Source: Hennigella sp045617465
GTDB taxonomy: Bacteria; Bacillota_I; Bacilli_A; Mycoplasmatales; Mycoplasmoidaceae
Direction: 5' to 3'
NCBI GenBank assembly: GCA_045617465.1
Contig: JAZLIQ010000004.1
Location: forward strand, 54,491-118,490
Length of the DNA: 64,000 nt
Shown here: positions 49,726 through 60,193 of the stretch, one piece after another
Position numbering within the stretch: the first letter of the stretch is position 1
Layout: every line of letters begins with the position of its first letter
Notes under the pieces: generated by a model
Databases searched by the model: none
Told to the model about the DNA's origin: nothing
What the model saw: the letters and a program-made list of their open reading frames with translations, nothing else
Program-made: the position numbers and the translations under genes

Positions 49726-50845
49726 TTATTGCTCTCCTTAAGGCTGAAACTTTATCCAATTTTTCTCAAGGTAAACCGCTTTTACCAAAGTGTCCATAAA
49801 CACTAGTTTGAGAATAAATTGGTGCTTGTAATTTCAAGCTCTTAATAATATTATATAGATCAAAATCAAATGTTTTTTCAATACCTCTATAAATTTTATT
49901 TATAGAGACTTTTTCTGTTCCGAAGCAATCCACATACATTGAGATTGGTTTTGGTTCACCAATACAGTAGCATAGTCTTACTTCACAACGGTCTGCTAAC
50001 TTAGCTGCCACCACATTTTTAGCAATGTATCTACAAAAATATGCACCAGTTCTGTCAATCTTTGTTGGGTCTTTACCGCTAAATGCTCCACCACCATGGT
50101 GAGCTATTGAACCATAAGTGTCAACAATGATTTTTCTACCCGTTAAACCTGTATCTCCAACAGGTCCACCAATAACAAATTTGCCATTTTTGTTAATGTA
50201 TAGTTTGCAATTAGTATTTAAATGATGTTTTCTTAAAACAGGAACAATAACTAATTTAGCAATATCTTTTCTTAGTTTAGCTAAATTTATTTCTTCTTGG
50301 TGTTGAACAGAAATAACTACAGCATCAACTGTTGGTTTTCTACCTCTATACTTAATTGATACTTGTGATTTCATATCATACTTGCAATATGATAGTTTTC
50401 CATTCTTAATTAATCTTTCAATTTGTTTTAGTAATTCATGAGCAAGAATAATTGATAATGGCATGTATTCTTTTGTTATGTTTGTTGCATAACCAAAAAC
50501 CATACCTTGGTCTCCTGCTCCTAATTTGTTGTTTGCTTTTGTTACTAGTTTAGCAATGTCTTCAGATTGGTTGTTAATGTTAGCAATGATAGAAAAATCA
50601 TTTTCTTCATAGCCTAATGGTTTTAAAACATCCCAAGCTACCTTGACTACGTCAACATAACCGGTTGTTGTAATTTGTCCACCAATAACAATTAATCTAT
50701 TATGAGCAAAGACTTCACAAGCAACTCTTGCTTGTGGATCTTGCTTCAAACATTTATCTAATACAGCATCAGCAATTTGATCACAAATTTTATCTGGATG
50801 ACCTTTACCTACTGATTCAGATGTAATTATTAATTCATTTTTCAT
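49718..50845 (-). CDS. metK: S-adenosylmethionine synthetase
   Basis: 375 residues. Motifs: TSESVGKGHPDKICDQIADA, GAGDQGMVFGYATN and the GGGAFSGKDPTKIDRT loop. It makes SAM from Met and ATP for rRNA/tRNA methylases such as TrmL. The ATG at 50845 is preferred; an upstream in-frame ATG at 50887 would start inside the leader hairpin. The leader (50869-50991) carries a SAM-I-like riboswitch and terminator; AAGGAG is 7 nt upstream. Trp by TGA near the end (LPWEKLDK). Confidence 0.95.
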
Positions 50846-50868
50846 ACTTTCTCCTTTTTCACCAAAAA

Positions 50869-50896
50869 GAAAAACTCCTATCGTCACGATGGGAGT
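50869..50896 (-). terminator. Riboswitch expression platform: intrinsic terminator before metK
   Basis: On the minus strand ACTCCCATCG pairs with CGATAGGAGT (one mismatch) around TGA, then a T-run. The 5' arm can instead pair with the end of the aptamer (ACGATGGGA at 50910-50918 with TCCCATCGT at 50886-50894), an antiterminator. Confidence 0.75.
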
Positions 50897-50909
50897 TTGT
50901 TATTATCAT

Positions 50910-50991
50910 TCCCATCGTTCAAGCTTTAGCACTGCCTTGCGGTTTTGCTGGTGGGTCAACGAGCTTGTCTCTCGCCACACTCTTTATGGTA
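50910..50991 (-). promoter_or_regulatory. Putative SAM-I-like riboswitch (P4-less) in the metK leader
   Basis: Read on the minus strand the leader follows the SAM-I order: P1 5' strand ACCAT, AAAGAG, GCGAGAGACAAGCTCGTTGA (like AGAGGGACUGGCCCGAUGA), CCAGCAAAACC, a tiny CC-GCAA-GG P3, GTGCTAA, then the P1 3' strand GATGGGA. P2 is GTGG/CCAC. The pseudoknot of SAM-I (loop to J3/4) is kept by covariation: CAAGC (50963-50967) with GCTTG (50920-50924). The P4 hairpin is missing. SAM-bound aptamer is expected to favour the terminator. RF00162/RF01725 relationship is inferred. Confidence 0.72.
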
Positions 50992-50997
50992 TTACCT

Positions 50998-51026
50998 ATT
51001 ATAGTACATAATTCCAATAAAGTAAA
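50998..51026 (-). promoter_or_regulatory. Promoter of metK leader
   Basis: TATAAT at 50998-51003 (minus) and a TTTACT -35 candidate 17 bp upstream. Transcription would start near 50991, at the aptamer. Confidence 0.55.
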
Positions 51027-51072
51027 TTATATATATAATATCAGTGGTATAGCACTCTAACCGCCGAAAGGC

Positions 51073-51145
51073 AAGAAAAAAGAGGCAGCTAACGACTGTC
51101 TCTTTTTTTGTCAGAGTTAAACATGACAAATCCATAATCATTATA
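51073..51145 (-). ncRNA. Small-RNA-like unit 2 (promoter, two hairpins, terminator)
   Basis: TATAAT (51140-51145) then a hairpin TTGTCA/TGACAA and a terminator hairpin AAGAG-CAG / CTG-CTCTT with T-run, loop TCGTTAG. RNA of about 60 nt from about 51133. No ORF or ribosome-binding site. Resembles unit 1 in layout. Confidence 0.45.
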
Positions 51146-51171
51146 TGATCTTTTTAATCAAATGTGCAAAA

Positions 51172-51240
51172 CAAAAGAGATGGTTAGCGCCCATCTCTTT
51201 TTTATTCGGAGTGATATCCGATGAACTCAAAACTATTATA
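51172..51240 (-). ncRNA. Small-RNA-like unit 1 (promoter, two hairpins, terminator)
   Basis: TATAAT (51235-51240), hairpin CGGA/TCCG, terminator hairpin AAAAGAGATGG / CCATCTCTTTT with loop GCGCTAA. The RNA would be about 57 nt. The loop GCTAAC complements GTTAGC of unit 2. It may also be read as a terminator of the upstream small-protein gene. Confidence 0.45.
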
Positions 51241-51257
51241 AAGTAATTGATAATATT

Positions 51258-51584
51258 TTAATTTACTTTTTTAATAATGGATAAGATGTAATCAATTGCA
51301 GGTTGTCCACCAATAATGATATATGTAACCTTGCTCTTTGACGATCCTTCTGATTCAATTCGAACTTCAAGGTTTCAAACACCTTTTGGAAGACCTTTAA
51401 TATAACAAGGTTTTTTACATACTATAGACTTTAAACCTCTTTGTAGTGAAAATCCTTCAGCTTCAAAGGCTTTAGCTAAATTATCAGCATTAACACCAAC
51501 AGTTGCAGAATCTATCATGTGATCGCTCATGTGCTTTCTATCAATCTCAAATGCATTTTTAGGTACTCTATTAAATAATCCCAT
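51258..51584 (-). CDS. Small conserved protein of unknown function
   Basis: 108 residues; begins MGLFNRVPKNAFEIDRKHMS. Contains SLQRGLKSIVCKKPCYIKGL and a late IIIGGQPAIDYILSIIKKVN. No motif recognised; the alpha/beta mix and short size fit a small RNA- or protein-binding domain. AAGGAGAAAC ribosome-binding site upstream; TGA Trp (GVWNLEV). It lies between tsaD and the metK leader. Confidence 0.65.
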
Positions 51585-51645
51585 TTTGTTTCTCCTTATA
51601 ATACGGGATTATATATATATATATAAAATTGAACAAAAACCTGCT

Positions 51646-52590
51646 TTACTTCTTTAATCTAGCATATGTTGCAATCATTGCAGCATTATCATTTGTAAAC
51701 TTTAATGTTGGATATAAGACAGGAACTTTTTTAATCTTTGAAAGTTTCTTTCTTAGTAATTTGTTAGCTGATACTCCACCACCAACTAATACCATCTTAG
51801 TATCTTTGTACTTATCAAGATAATATTCAAGTTTTCTAACCAGATCATTTGTTATTCATTCTAGTGATGAACTAGCGATAACTTCAACTGGTAATTTTTT
51901 CTTTTTCATCTTGTAAGAATTAATTACATTTAAAGCAGCAGTTTTAATGCCTGAAAATGTAAAACGAGCATCAACCGGTTTATTTGGGGCTAATGTAATT
52001 AGATTTTTAGGATTATAGATTTTATCAATGGAAATTCCGCCCGGATATTCTAGTCCTAAAAATCTTCCTATTTTGTCTAGCGTTTCACCCACAGCATCAT
52101 CAATACTTTCATTTAAATATTTAAAATTGTTGATGCTTGTTGCTCTTGCAATAAAGGTGTGTCCACCAGAAACAACTAATGATAAGATTGGAAATTTAAG
52201 TTGTTTTGTGTCATGGTCAACAAAGTAACTATAAACATGTCCCATCATATGATTTACTTTAATGATACGAACATTTAATAAAGTAGCAAGTGTATTAGCA
52301 AATACTTTTCCTACATGTAATGAACCAACTAATCCAGGTTCAGCAGTATAAGCAACATAATCAATATCATCTAAAGTAATATTTGCTACTTTTAATGCAA
52401 TAGCACAAACTCTATCTATTTCTTTACAATGACTTCTACTTGCTACTTCTGGAACAATACCACCATATTTACGGTGTTGTTTCATAGATGTAGCAGTAAC
52501 ATTAGCAATAACACGATTACCATTTGTAATCGCTACAGACGTATCATCACAGCTACTTTCAATAGCTAAAATAATTTCTCGTTTAGCCAT
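51646..52590 (-). CDS. tsaD: tRNA N6-adenosine threonylcarbamoyltransferase
   Basis: 314 residues. ILAIESSCDDTSVAITNG, VPEVASRSH, VNHMMGHVYSYF (HMMGH metal motif), LVVSGGHTFIARA and the C-terminal KMVLVGGGVSANKLLRKKL are TsaD. It transfers the threonylcarbamoyl group to A37 of ANN-decoding tRNAs. TsaB/TsaE are not in this window. Final 75 residues follow a TGA-Trp (LEWITND). Start overlaps the PotD stop by one base, so it shares the pot operon. Confidence 0.95.
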
Positions 52591-53969
52591 TATAAGTTAC
52601 CTCTAGATTGTAATCAAGCTCAGTGAGTGTTTGAATTTTGTAATGGTGTTAAAGGATTACCAAACAATGATGTAGCATATTGTGCATCTGTTGTTCTTAA
52701 AATTGATGTGTATAGTGTTCTTGTTGCACCATCAGTTTTATCACAATAGTCATCTCAATAATCAGATAGAGGATCAATTGCGTAGTTATAAATACTTTCA
52801 AGAATTGGAGTATAGCTAACTGTATCTCAGTTTTGCATTGATCATAATTTATAACGATCTTCTCCAGTACAAAAACCATCTTTTACTTTTTCTTTTAATT
52901 TTTCTGGTGTTGCATCATGAGCATCTAGACATACATCATAAATTAAATCATAGATCTTATCTAGTTTTTCTTTATCTTTTTCATTCTTGTTGTTAATAAC
53001 CAAAAATTCTATTTCATCTAAAGATGCACCATATGGTTTTTGTACAAACATCTTATCACCAGTATATGGTTCAAACTCTCCAGCTCCTTGTGCAGCATAT
53101 AAAGCATCACCTGATCAAGTTAATGCTGCAGTATAACCATGACTTCCGTGGTCTGCTAAATTTCTAGAGATGACTCCAGAGTCAGTATTTAATGTATATC
53201 AATTACTCTTAGCTTTATCTGTTAATACTTTAAATGTTTGTAACAAATCATCAATAGTAGCATTTTTAGGCATCAAGTTATTTCATTCTCTTGGTTTGCC
53301 TGGATTTTGTTCAGTTGTTTGAATGATACGAGAAATGTCATAGATTGATTTTGAGTCATCAATCATTCCTATTCTTCCATTGAATCTTGGATCAAGATGT
53401 TTGTTTAATGGGCTAATTGTATAAAAGATATCAGCTCATGTTGGTGATCTTGTAATATTTTCAGTCCCGTTTTCGTAGAAGTCAATAGGTTTGTCACCTT
53501 TATAAACAAACATAAATGATTGTGCAAAATATGGAATACCATAATCAAGTACATTTAAACCAAGTTGATTTTCCATTTGGTTAAGCGCTTCTCTTATTGG
53601 TTCAGCAAACAATTCTTTTGCATCTTCTGAATTTTCAACGCCTGAAATATTAAATTTCTTTCAGTCTATTTTAGTTAATCAACCCTTGTTTTTTAAAACA
53701 CTAAGTTCGTATCCAGATGGTGCAGCAATATCATAAGTGTGTTGAAACTTAGTTTCAATCATTTCAGTTACTGTATATCATTGGAATTGGGCTCCATACT
53801 CACTTTCTAAATAACGCATCAATCCATTATCCATATAACTTTCAAAGTTTGCAAATTGGATTGCATTATTACCTGAGCAGCTTGTTAGTGGAACAAAAAC
53901 AAATGGTGTAGCTGAAGCTACAACACTAGCAAATGCTAAAGAGAATTTTTTACTTAGAAAGTTTTTCAT
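52590..53969 (-). CDS. potD: PotD-like lipoprotein, polyamine-binding (predicted)
   Basis: 459 residues. Signal FSLAFASVVASATPFVFVPL with TSC lipobox (Cys near residue 31), then a periplasmic-binding-type domain: NFESYMDNGLMRYLESEYGA, DIAAPSGYELSVL, IPYFAQSFMFVY and SKSIYDISRIIQ. Located directly after potC, so it is the substrate-binding subunit, spermidine/putrescine by context. Longer than E. coli PotD (348), with extra loops near the C-terminus. Many TGA Trp codons. The start overlaps potC by 20 nt. Confidence 0.87.
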
Positions 53970-54834
53970 AAATCCCCTTCTTTCATTTAACATTAGCTTT
54001 CTTGCTCTTTCTAACCTTAACAATAGAAACAACAATAACAATAACTGCTGTTAAGATAACTAATAATGCTCCAAATGTTACAACTCAAGCTTTAATTCCT
54101 TTTCTTGTTGTATAAATAGCTGTTGATAAAGTTTGAGTTGAACCATTGATTAAACTTGTGATGATGAAATCATCAAGACTCATAGCTAATACAATTGCAC
54201 TAGCTGATAGTAGTGATGGGGCTAAATAAGGAATAATAACCTTAAAGAATGTTTTAACCTTAGAATAACCAAGGTCATAACTTGCTCACACTAAGTTTCT
54301 TGGCATCTTTTGCATCTTAGGGAAAATAGAGACAATGGCATAAGGCGTACAGAAACTAATGTGTGCCAGACACACCGTGAATAAACCAAAGTCTAATCCT
54401 AATGGCAAGATAGTAGATGAAAACAATAAAGCTAATGATATAGCAGTAATTGGTTCAGGAATAGCTATTGACACTTTACTTGCACCCACAATAGTATTTA
54501 CATATCTATTCTTACTATTTCAGATACCAAAGCACGTTATAACCGCAATCAAAACAGATATTGGTACAACAATTACCGAAATGATTAGTGAGTTCATTAA
54601 TGCATTTAAGAAATCATTATCTTTAAATAACTCAATGTAGTTAATAACATCAGGTACACCGAAGTTCATAACTACGTTACCACGATCAGTTTGACCATTG
54701 AAACTTAATAAGACAATGATGATTAATGGAATGTAGATAATAGCTAAAATGATGAAGATATAGAATCTGCTCATAAATCAACTAAATCTTCTTTTAGCTC
54801 CAATATGTTTAGGAGGTTTAGATACTAATCTCAT
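53950..54834 (-). CDS. potC: Spermidine/putrescine ABC transporter permease PotC
   Basis: 294 residues, six TM helices; RLVSKPPKHIGAKRRFSWFM at the start, conserved loop SLDDFIITSLINGSTQTLST (EAA-like region: NLVWASYDLGYSKVKTFFKV). The coding end runs beyond an in-frame TGA (KWKKGIYEKLSK), so it overlaps the next gene by 20 nt. Its start overlaps the potB stop by one base. Confidence 0.9.
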
Positions 54835-55703
54835 TATTTAACCCTCCTATGTCTTAATTTAAATAGCTTAGGAATGAAAGCTACGATTAAATAAAGAACT
54901 AGAACAATAATACTTACCACTAGTGATAATGAGCTACTTCTAGCTAAAGCAATATCACTAATAAGTCCTTCTTCACCTTCTTGGACAATAATGTCTCCAA
55001 TAGTTGCATTATTTGTAGCATTATTTAAGAATTGAGGTACAGCAACAGTTGTAACTGCTGGTAAGAACACCATTGTTAATCCTGCATAGAATGCTGTCTT
55101 TGTATAAGGTATGATTACCTTAAAGAATGTTTTGAACATACTTTGACCTAAGTCTTGACTAGCAAAGACTAAGTTCTTAGGCATATCTTCTAAAACATTG
55201 TACAAAGGTAAGATCATAAAAGGTATATAGATATATACCAAACCAATCACAGTAAAGATGTGTCCATATGTAGAGTTAGAATAACCTGCACAAACATCTA
55301 AAAATGTTTTTAAACCAATTAGCTTAACCAAGAAGCTTGATCATATCGGTGCAGTAATTAATACCACCAATACTGCTTTAAAGCTCTTAGATTTATTAAA
55401 GGCCATCATATAAGCAAATGGATAAGCTAAGACTGTACAAATAACCGTAGCAGCTAAAGCTAAACCAATAGATAACATAATCTTACCAAAGACAAAGTTA
55501 TTCATTATTGATCAGTTTAAGCTAACATCACCAGAATCTGTTGGTAGGAACGATTTAACAATTACCATTGCTAAAGGAACAATGAATAGTAATAATGTCA
55601 TCACTATAAAAGGAATAACTAGAAGCAGTTTGCTACTGATTCTTGTTTTAGGCTTTAATTGCCTAATATTTACTTTCCTGTTATGAGAGATGATGTCTTT
55701 CAT
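54834..55703 (-). CDS. potB: Spermidine/putrescine ABC transporter permease PotB
   Basis: 289 residues, six TM helices. FMILPLYNVLEDMPKNLVFA and SQDLGQSMFKTFFKVIIPYT give the EAA loop. The last residues are basic (KLRHRRVK). Overlaps PotA stop and PotC start by one base each (TAATG). One TGA Trp joins the N-terminal part (SLNWSIMN). Confidence 0.92.
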
Positions 55704-57322
55704 TATTTGTTATCCCTCTTTTTAGGCATGATTGGTGTGGCAAGAGATAAGTCTCATTTAACACCAATCTTGTCATTAACCTTCAAGTGTTGATTTGTGT
55801 GAAGTGTTAATTCTGTCTTGTCTCTAGCACGACATTTAATTTCATATAAAGTACCTTTATATAAAATAGATGTTATACGCATCATCATATATGCTCTTGC
55901 TGGAGAACAAATCTCCACATCTTCGGGTCTTACTAATAACTTAAATTCAGAATTTCTTCTCATACTAGATTCAAGTTCTTTGTTAGTAATGTGGTATTTG
56001 ATTACCTTATCAGCAATCTTAATCTTCTCATTACCAAGATATGTACAATCAATGAAGTTTGCTTGTCCAATAAAGTTAGCAACTCATTGATTGCTTGGGT
56101 GTTCATAAATATTACGTGGTGAACCAACTTGTTCTATCTTACCTTTAGACATAACAATTATTTGATCAGATAAACGTAACGCTTCTTCTTGATCGTGTGT
56201 AACAAGAATGAAGTTAATTTTTAATTCATTATGAATACGTTTTAATTCTTCTTGCATTTTCTTACGAACCTTAGCATCTAGTGCAGAAAGCGGTTCATCA
56301 AGTAAAAGAATTTCTGGCTTAACAACTATGGCTCTTGCCAAAGCAACCCGTTGTTGCATACCACCAGATAAGTCTGCTGGATATTTATCTTCATTGCCTT
56401 CAAGACCAACTAGTTCAATTACTTCTCTAGCTTTACGATCTATCTCTTTTTTAGTTAGTGGTCTGGTTGTATGAATCTTTTCAAATTGTTCTACTACAGT
56501 TTGAGGATAGTTTTCTCAATATGATATTCATTGGTCAGCATCATTGTATTTAGCAATAAGTTTATCAACCTTCTTATCAATAGGTTGTTTGTATGTATAA
56601 AGACGAATAAGATTGTAAACTTTCTTTTCAATCGTATTCATTCCTTTAGTGTCAAACTTAATATATCTATGAATACCAAAAGCAGATTTGATTTTGTTTC
56701 AAGTAATCTTTCCAGAGTTACTTCTTGTTAATTTAAATCCTTCAAACTCTGGATCTTTTTTAGACATTTGTTTTTCATACAAATAGATTTGTGCTTGAAA
56801 TTGATCAAAACGCATGTCTTGTATTTTGAAAAGATCTTCACTCTTTGAATATGCTAATTTAGCTTTAATAATATCTTTATCAAGTTTTACTTGATCTTTT
56901 CTTAAGTCTTCAATTTCTTTAGTAGCTTTAGTAATAGCATTCTTTTTTACTTTAGCTAATTCTGTATAAACTTTTGCAGGAACATCTTTTAATTCTGTCC
57001 TCATGATCTTAAGACCATAGCAAATGTTTTCATAAATTGTCATATTAGGAAACAATGCATAGTCTTGGAATACTGTTGCTGTTGGACGCATATGAATAGG
57101 AAGGTCCTTAATGTCAACACCATGAACAATAATTTTTCCTTCAGTTGGCATTTCAAAACCGGCCAACATCTTTAATAATGTTGTCTTACCACATCCTGAT
57201 GGTCCTAAAATAGTGACAAATTTTCCTTTGTCAATATTTACATTAATCTTGCTGCAAGCAAGATATCCATCATCATATCGCTTGGCGATGTTCTTTAATT
57301 GTATAAACGGGTTATTGTTCAT
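55703..57322 (-). CDS. potA: Spermidine/putrescine ABC transporter ATPase with large insertion
   Basis: 539 residues. NBD: Walker A GPSGCGKTT (about 40-48), Q-loop VFQDYALFPNM (about 84-94), signature LSGGMQQRVAL (about 318-328), Walker B ILLLDEPLSALD, H-loop ILVTHDQEEAL. Between Q-loop and signature there is about 175 extra charged residues (helical, Lys/Asp/Glu-rich, 110-285). C-terminal TOBE-like domain LVRPEDVEICSP follows. Such insertions occur in mycoplasma PotA. Several TGA Trp codons. Confidence 0.92.
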
Positions 57323-57324
57323 TG

Positions 57325-59040
57325 TTATTCTGCCTTGTTTCTCTTAAACACGTAATTGTCAATTACAGTTTTAGCAAAATCTGCTACTGTAACACCCTCA
57401 ATTACATGAGCTGCTTCCTTCTTTACTATGTCTGGTGCATAGTGAGGGGCAAATGAGTTTTTACAAAGTTTTAAAACTTCAATATCGTTTTGTCCATCAC
57501 CCATTGCTAATGTGTGATCAAAAGATATTCCAATCTTATCTACTAGTTTCTTAGCAGCAAATCCTTTATTAATACCTTTCTTATTAATCTCTAGATTAAC
57601 ATCTGAAGATAAACATACTTCAAGATCTTTAAATCTTTCTTTTAGTTGTTTATAACCTTTTTTAGCAGATTCTGGGTTAGGGAACTTAACAACAAATTTA
57701 TAACAAATGATATCTTGTGGATATTCATCAACATAAGTGGGTTGTGATTCAATTCATGGATCATATTGATCTTCAAAACCTGTTTTCTTAAAGTTTAGAG
57801 GTTTTCAGAATTTTTCATTATAGAAAAGTAAACCTTGTGAGTGTGGGTGAATAATGAATCCTAAATTTCCATTATTTTCTTTTGCAAATACTTTTAGTGC
57901 AGCAAACACTTGTTTTGCAACTTCTTGATCTATTGGTGATTGAGAAATATAAGTTTTTGTATAAATATCAAATATTGTTGCACCATTATTTCCAATAATG
58001 TAAATATTTGTTTTAGGATTTAATTCCATTGAGTTAACAATGTTTGTTCCATCATATATTCCTCTACCACTAGCGATAGCAATAGGAATTAAATGGTTAG
58101 TACATTGTTGTAGAGCTAACTTAGTTTCGTTTGAAAACAATTTAGTTCTTCCATCAATTAGTGTTCCATCTAAGTCAGCAAAGATTAATTGATAGTTTTG
58201 TTTATCAACATCATTTAAGATATAAGTGCTAATTGCCTCTCTTACACCTTTAGACTTATGATTTACTATTGCGCCGCAGTGTTCAAGTAAATTTGGGTTT
58301 CTTGGGTTTATACCAATAGATAAAGCTGAAGCTTTGAATGCAGATAAGTCATTAAATGAATCGCCCATTGATACAATTTCATTTTTAGGAATATTGTATT
58401 TCTTTGAGTAATATCTAATGGCTGATCCTTTGTTTGTATTTAAAGGGGTTATTTCAATTAATCTTGGTGAAGAGTGAGAAATAGTTACAGTTTTATCAAG
58501 ATTAGATTTAATTAATTCATGATAAATCTTAGCAACAATTGTTTTGTTGGTTGATAAGATATCAATCTTATATGATGCTAGATCTGCATCTGATTTAACT
58601 TTTTGTAAATGAGCTAAGTGATATCCTAACTTAATGAAAAAGTTTAAAGGATCAACATAAATTGTGTGTGATTCCAAACCTTTTGGTGTGTGAAATCAAA
58701 TCATTCCCTTATTTCTTTTTACGATTTCATAAATCTTTTTACAGTAAGGATGGCTAATTTGTCTCTTTCATTCTTCTCCATCACTTAAATCACGGATGTA
58801 TGCTCCATTTCAAAAAGAAACTAATTTAACTTTGTTTGGTCCGGCTTCATTAATTCTTTTCAATGTTTTTTCTACAGCTCATGGAGCACGACCAGTATTA
58901 ATAAATGGAATTCCGCCTGCAGACATGAATTCTTGAATAGCAATACAATCTGCTTTTTTTGCTCGTCTCAAAATAGGTGAAAGCAGTGTTCCATCTAAAT
59001 CAATTGATAACAATTTGTATGATGATTTTTTGTTACTCAT
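57325..59040 (-). CDS. Tandem double Cof-type HAD hydrolase
   Basis: 571 residues in two homologous halves. Half 1 (1-275): IDLDGTLLS near 14 and MGDSFNDLSAFKASA near 225. Half 2 (285-571): ADLDGTLIDGR near 289, and MGDGQNDIEVLKL near 510. Both keep the nucleophile Asp and the acidic motif. Cof-type HAD phosphatases act on sugar phosphates and FMN. Two joined copies in one chain are unusual. Six or more TGA Trp codons. It is first in a potABCD-tsaD unit (2 nt before potA). Confidence 0.87.
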
Positions 59041-59055
59041 TTTCTTAAATTTTTA

Positions 59056-59082
59056 TTAATTGAAAATATTATTTTCAATTAA
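59056..59082. promoter_or_regulatory. 27-bp odd-centred palindrome upstream of the HAD-pot operon
   Basis: Perfect 13-bp arms TTAATTGAAAATA / TATTTTCAATTAA around one T. It is 16 nt from the ATG of the double-HAD gene and is the closest element to its promoter; no clear TATAAT within it. Confidence 0.4.
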
Positions 59083-59127
59083 ATAATAACAAAAAAATAA
59101 AAATATTTAAATATATTTAATATATTT

Positions 59128-59133
59128 TATAAT
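59128..59133 (+). promoter_or_regulatory. -10 box of hrcA
   Basis: TATAAT directly before and overlapping the CIRCE-like element, so a repressor bound there would cover the start of transcription. Confidence 0.55.
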
Positions 59134-59159
59134 TAGCAATGATAAAGATAATGTGCTAA
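59133..59159 (+). promoter_or_regulatory. CIRCE-like operator upstream of hrcA
   Basis: TTAGCAATG, then nine bases, then ATGTGCTAA: the exact 9-9-9 layout of CIRCE (TTAGCACTC-N9-GAGTGCTAA), with the outer 6 bases of each arm kept. It lies just downstream of the -10, where HrcA would autoregulate. Confidence 0.7.
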
Positions 59160-59170
59160 TAGGTAAAAAT

Positions 59171-60193
59171 ATGAAAAATATTAAGTTAACTGAAAGACAA
59201 ACAAAGCTACTAAAAATCATCGTTGAACAATACATCAGCGATGCTAATCCAGTGTCAAGTAAAGAAGTTATTCGTGATTTCTTTAAAGACCTTTCTAGTG
59301 CCACAATTCGTAATGAAATGGCATATCTAGAAAAGGTTGGGTTAATTGAAAAGACTCATACTTCATCTGGAAGAATTCCATCTTCTTTAGGATATGAGTT
59401 TTATCGTAAAGAAATTTTACAACCATCATTATCTGTCGACCTAAAGAAAAAATTAACTAAAATTTTTGCTAAACGTTTAACATCCATTGAAACAATCATT
59501 GATGAATCAATGGCTGTTATTAATGAAACATTACACTTACCTTCTATTGTTACAACAGGTGAAATTAATGAAACTTTAAAAAGAATTGATTTAATTCCTA
59601 TTCACAAAAATATGGCAATTGTTATTGTTGTGACATCTAGTGGTAACATTACAAAAAACACCATCACATTTAATGAAAATAAAGTTTTAAATGATATTGC
59701 TACATGTATCAGAATCTTTAATGATAGACTAGTTGATACACCTCTTGATAAACTTCCTGAAAAGATTGAAGGTATCAAAGACATTATCAAAAACAGCGTA
59801 GAAAACTATGAATTTATTATGCAAGATCTAATTAAGAAGATCTTTGATATTAAATATCAATTCCACACTTCTGTTCATGGAACTAAATATTTAACAACTC
59901 AACCAGAATTCCAAAATAATGTTAAGAATTTAAATAAAATTTTAGACTTGTTAGATCAAACAAGCATTTGACAACATATTGCTTACCAACAATCTAAAAC
60001 TGGTAAAACAACTTTAATTACATCAGGTGAAAAAGTTGGTGCTAAAGAATTGGCTATTGCCACAGTTAATGTTAAAGGTGATAAAAACTCTCACCAAATA
60101 TCTGTTGTTGGACCTAACAGAATGAATTATTCTCAAATACAAGGTATTTTAGATTTCTTGAAAGAAGAATTAGAGAAAAAATACAATGACTAA
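59171..60193 (+). CDS. hrcA: Heat-inducible transcription repressor HrcA
   Basis: 340 residues. N-terminal winged helix (TERQTKLLKIIVEQYISDAN, SSATIRNEMAYLEKVGLIEK, HTSSGRIPSSLGYEFY) is the HrcA signature, then a GAF-like domain and the C-terminal SVVGPNRMNYSQIQGILDFL. It represses chaperone genes at CIRCE sites; one such element is right upstream. The ATG at 59171 is preferred to a GTG at 59153, which lies inside the CIRCE arm. TGA Trp (SIWQHIAYQ). Confidence 0.94.

Noticed and set aside
50846..50887. Upstream ATG extension of metK
   Set aside because: It would start inside the terminator hairpin; MKNELIITSESVG at 50845 with AAGGAG is the family start.
51030..51072. tRNA-like stretch on the plus strand (GGTATAGCACTCTAACC)
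   Set aside because: D-loop-like and arm sequences do not fold into a cloverleaf; no T-loop or CCA.
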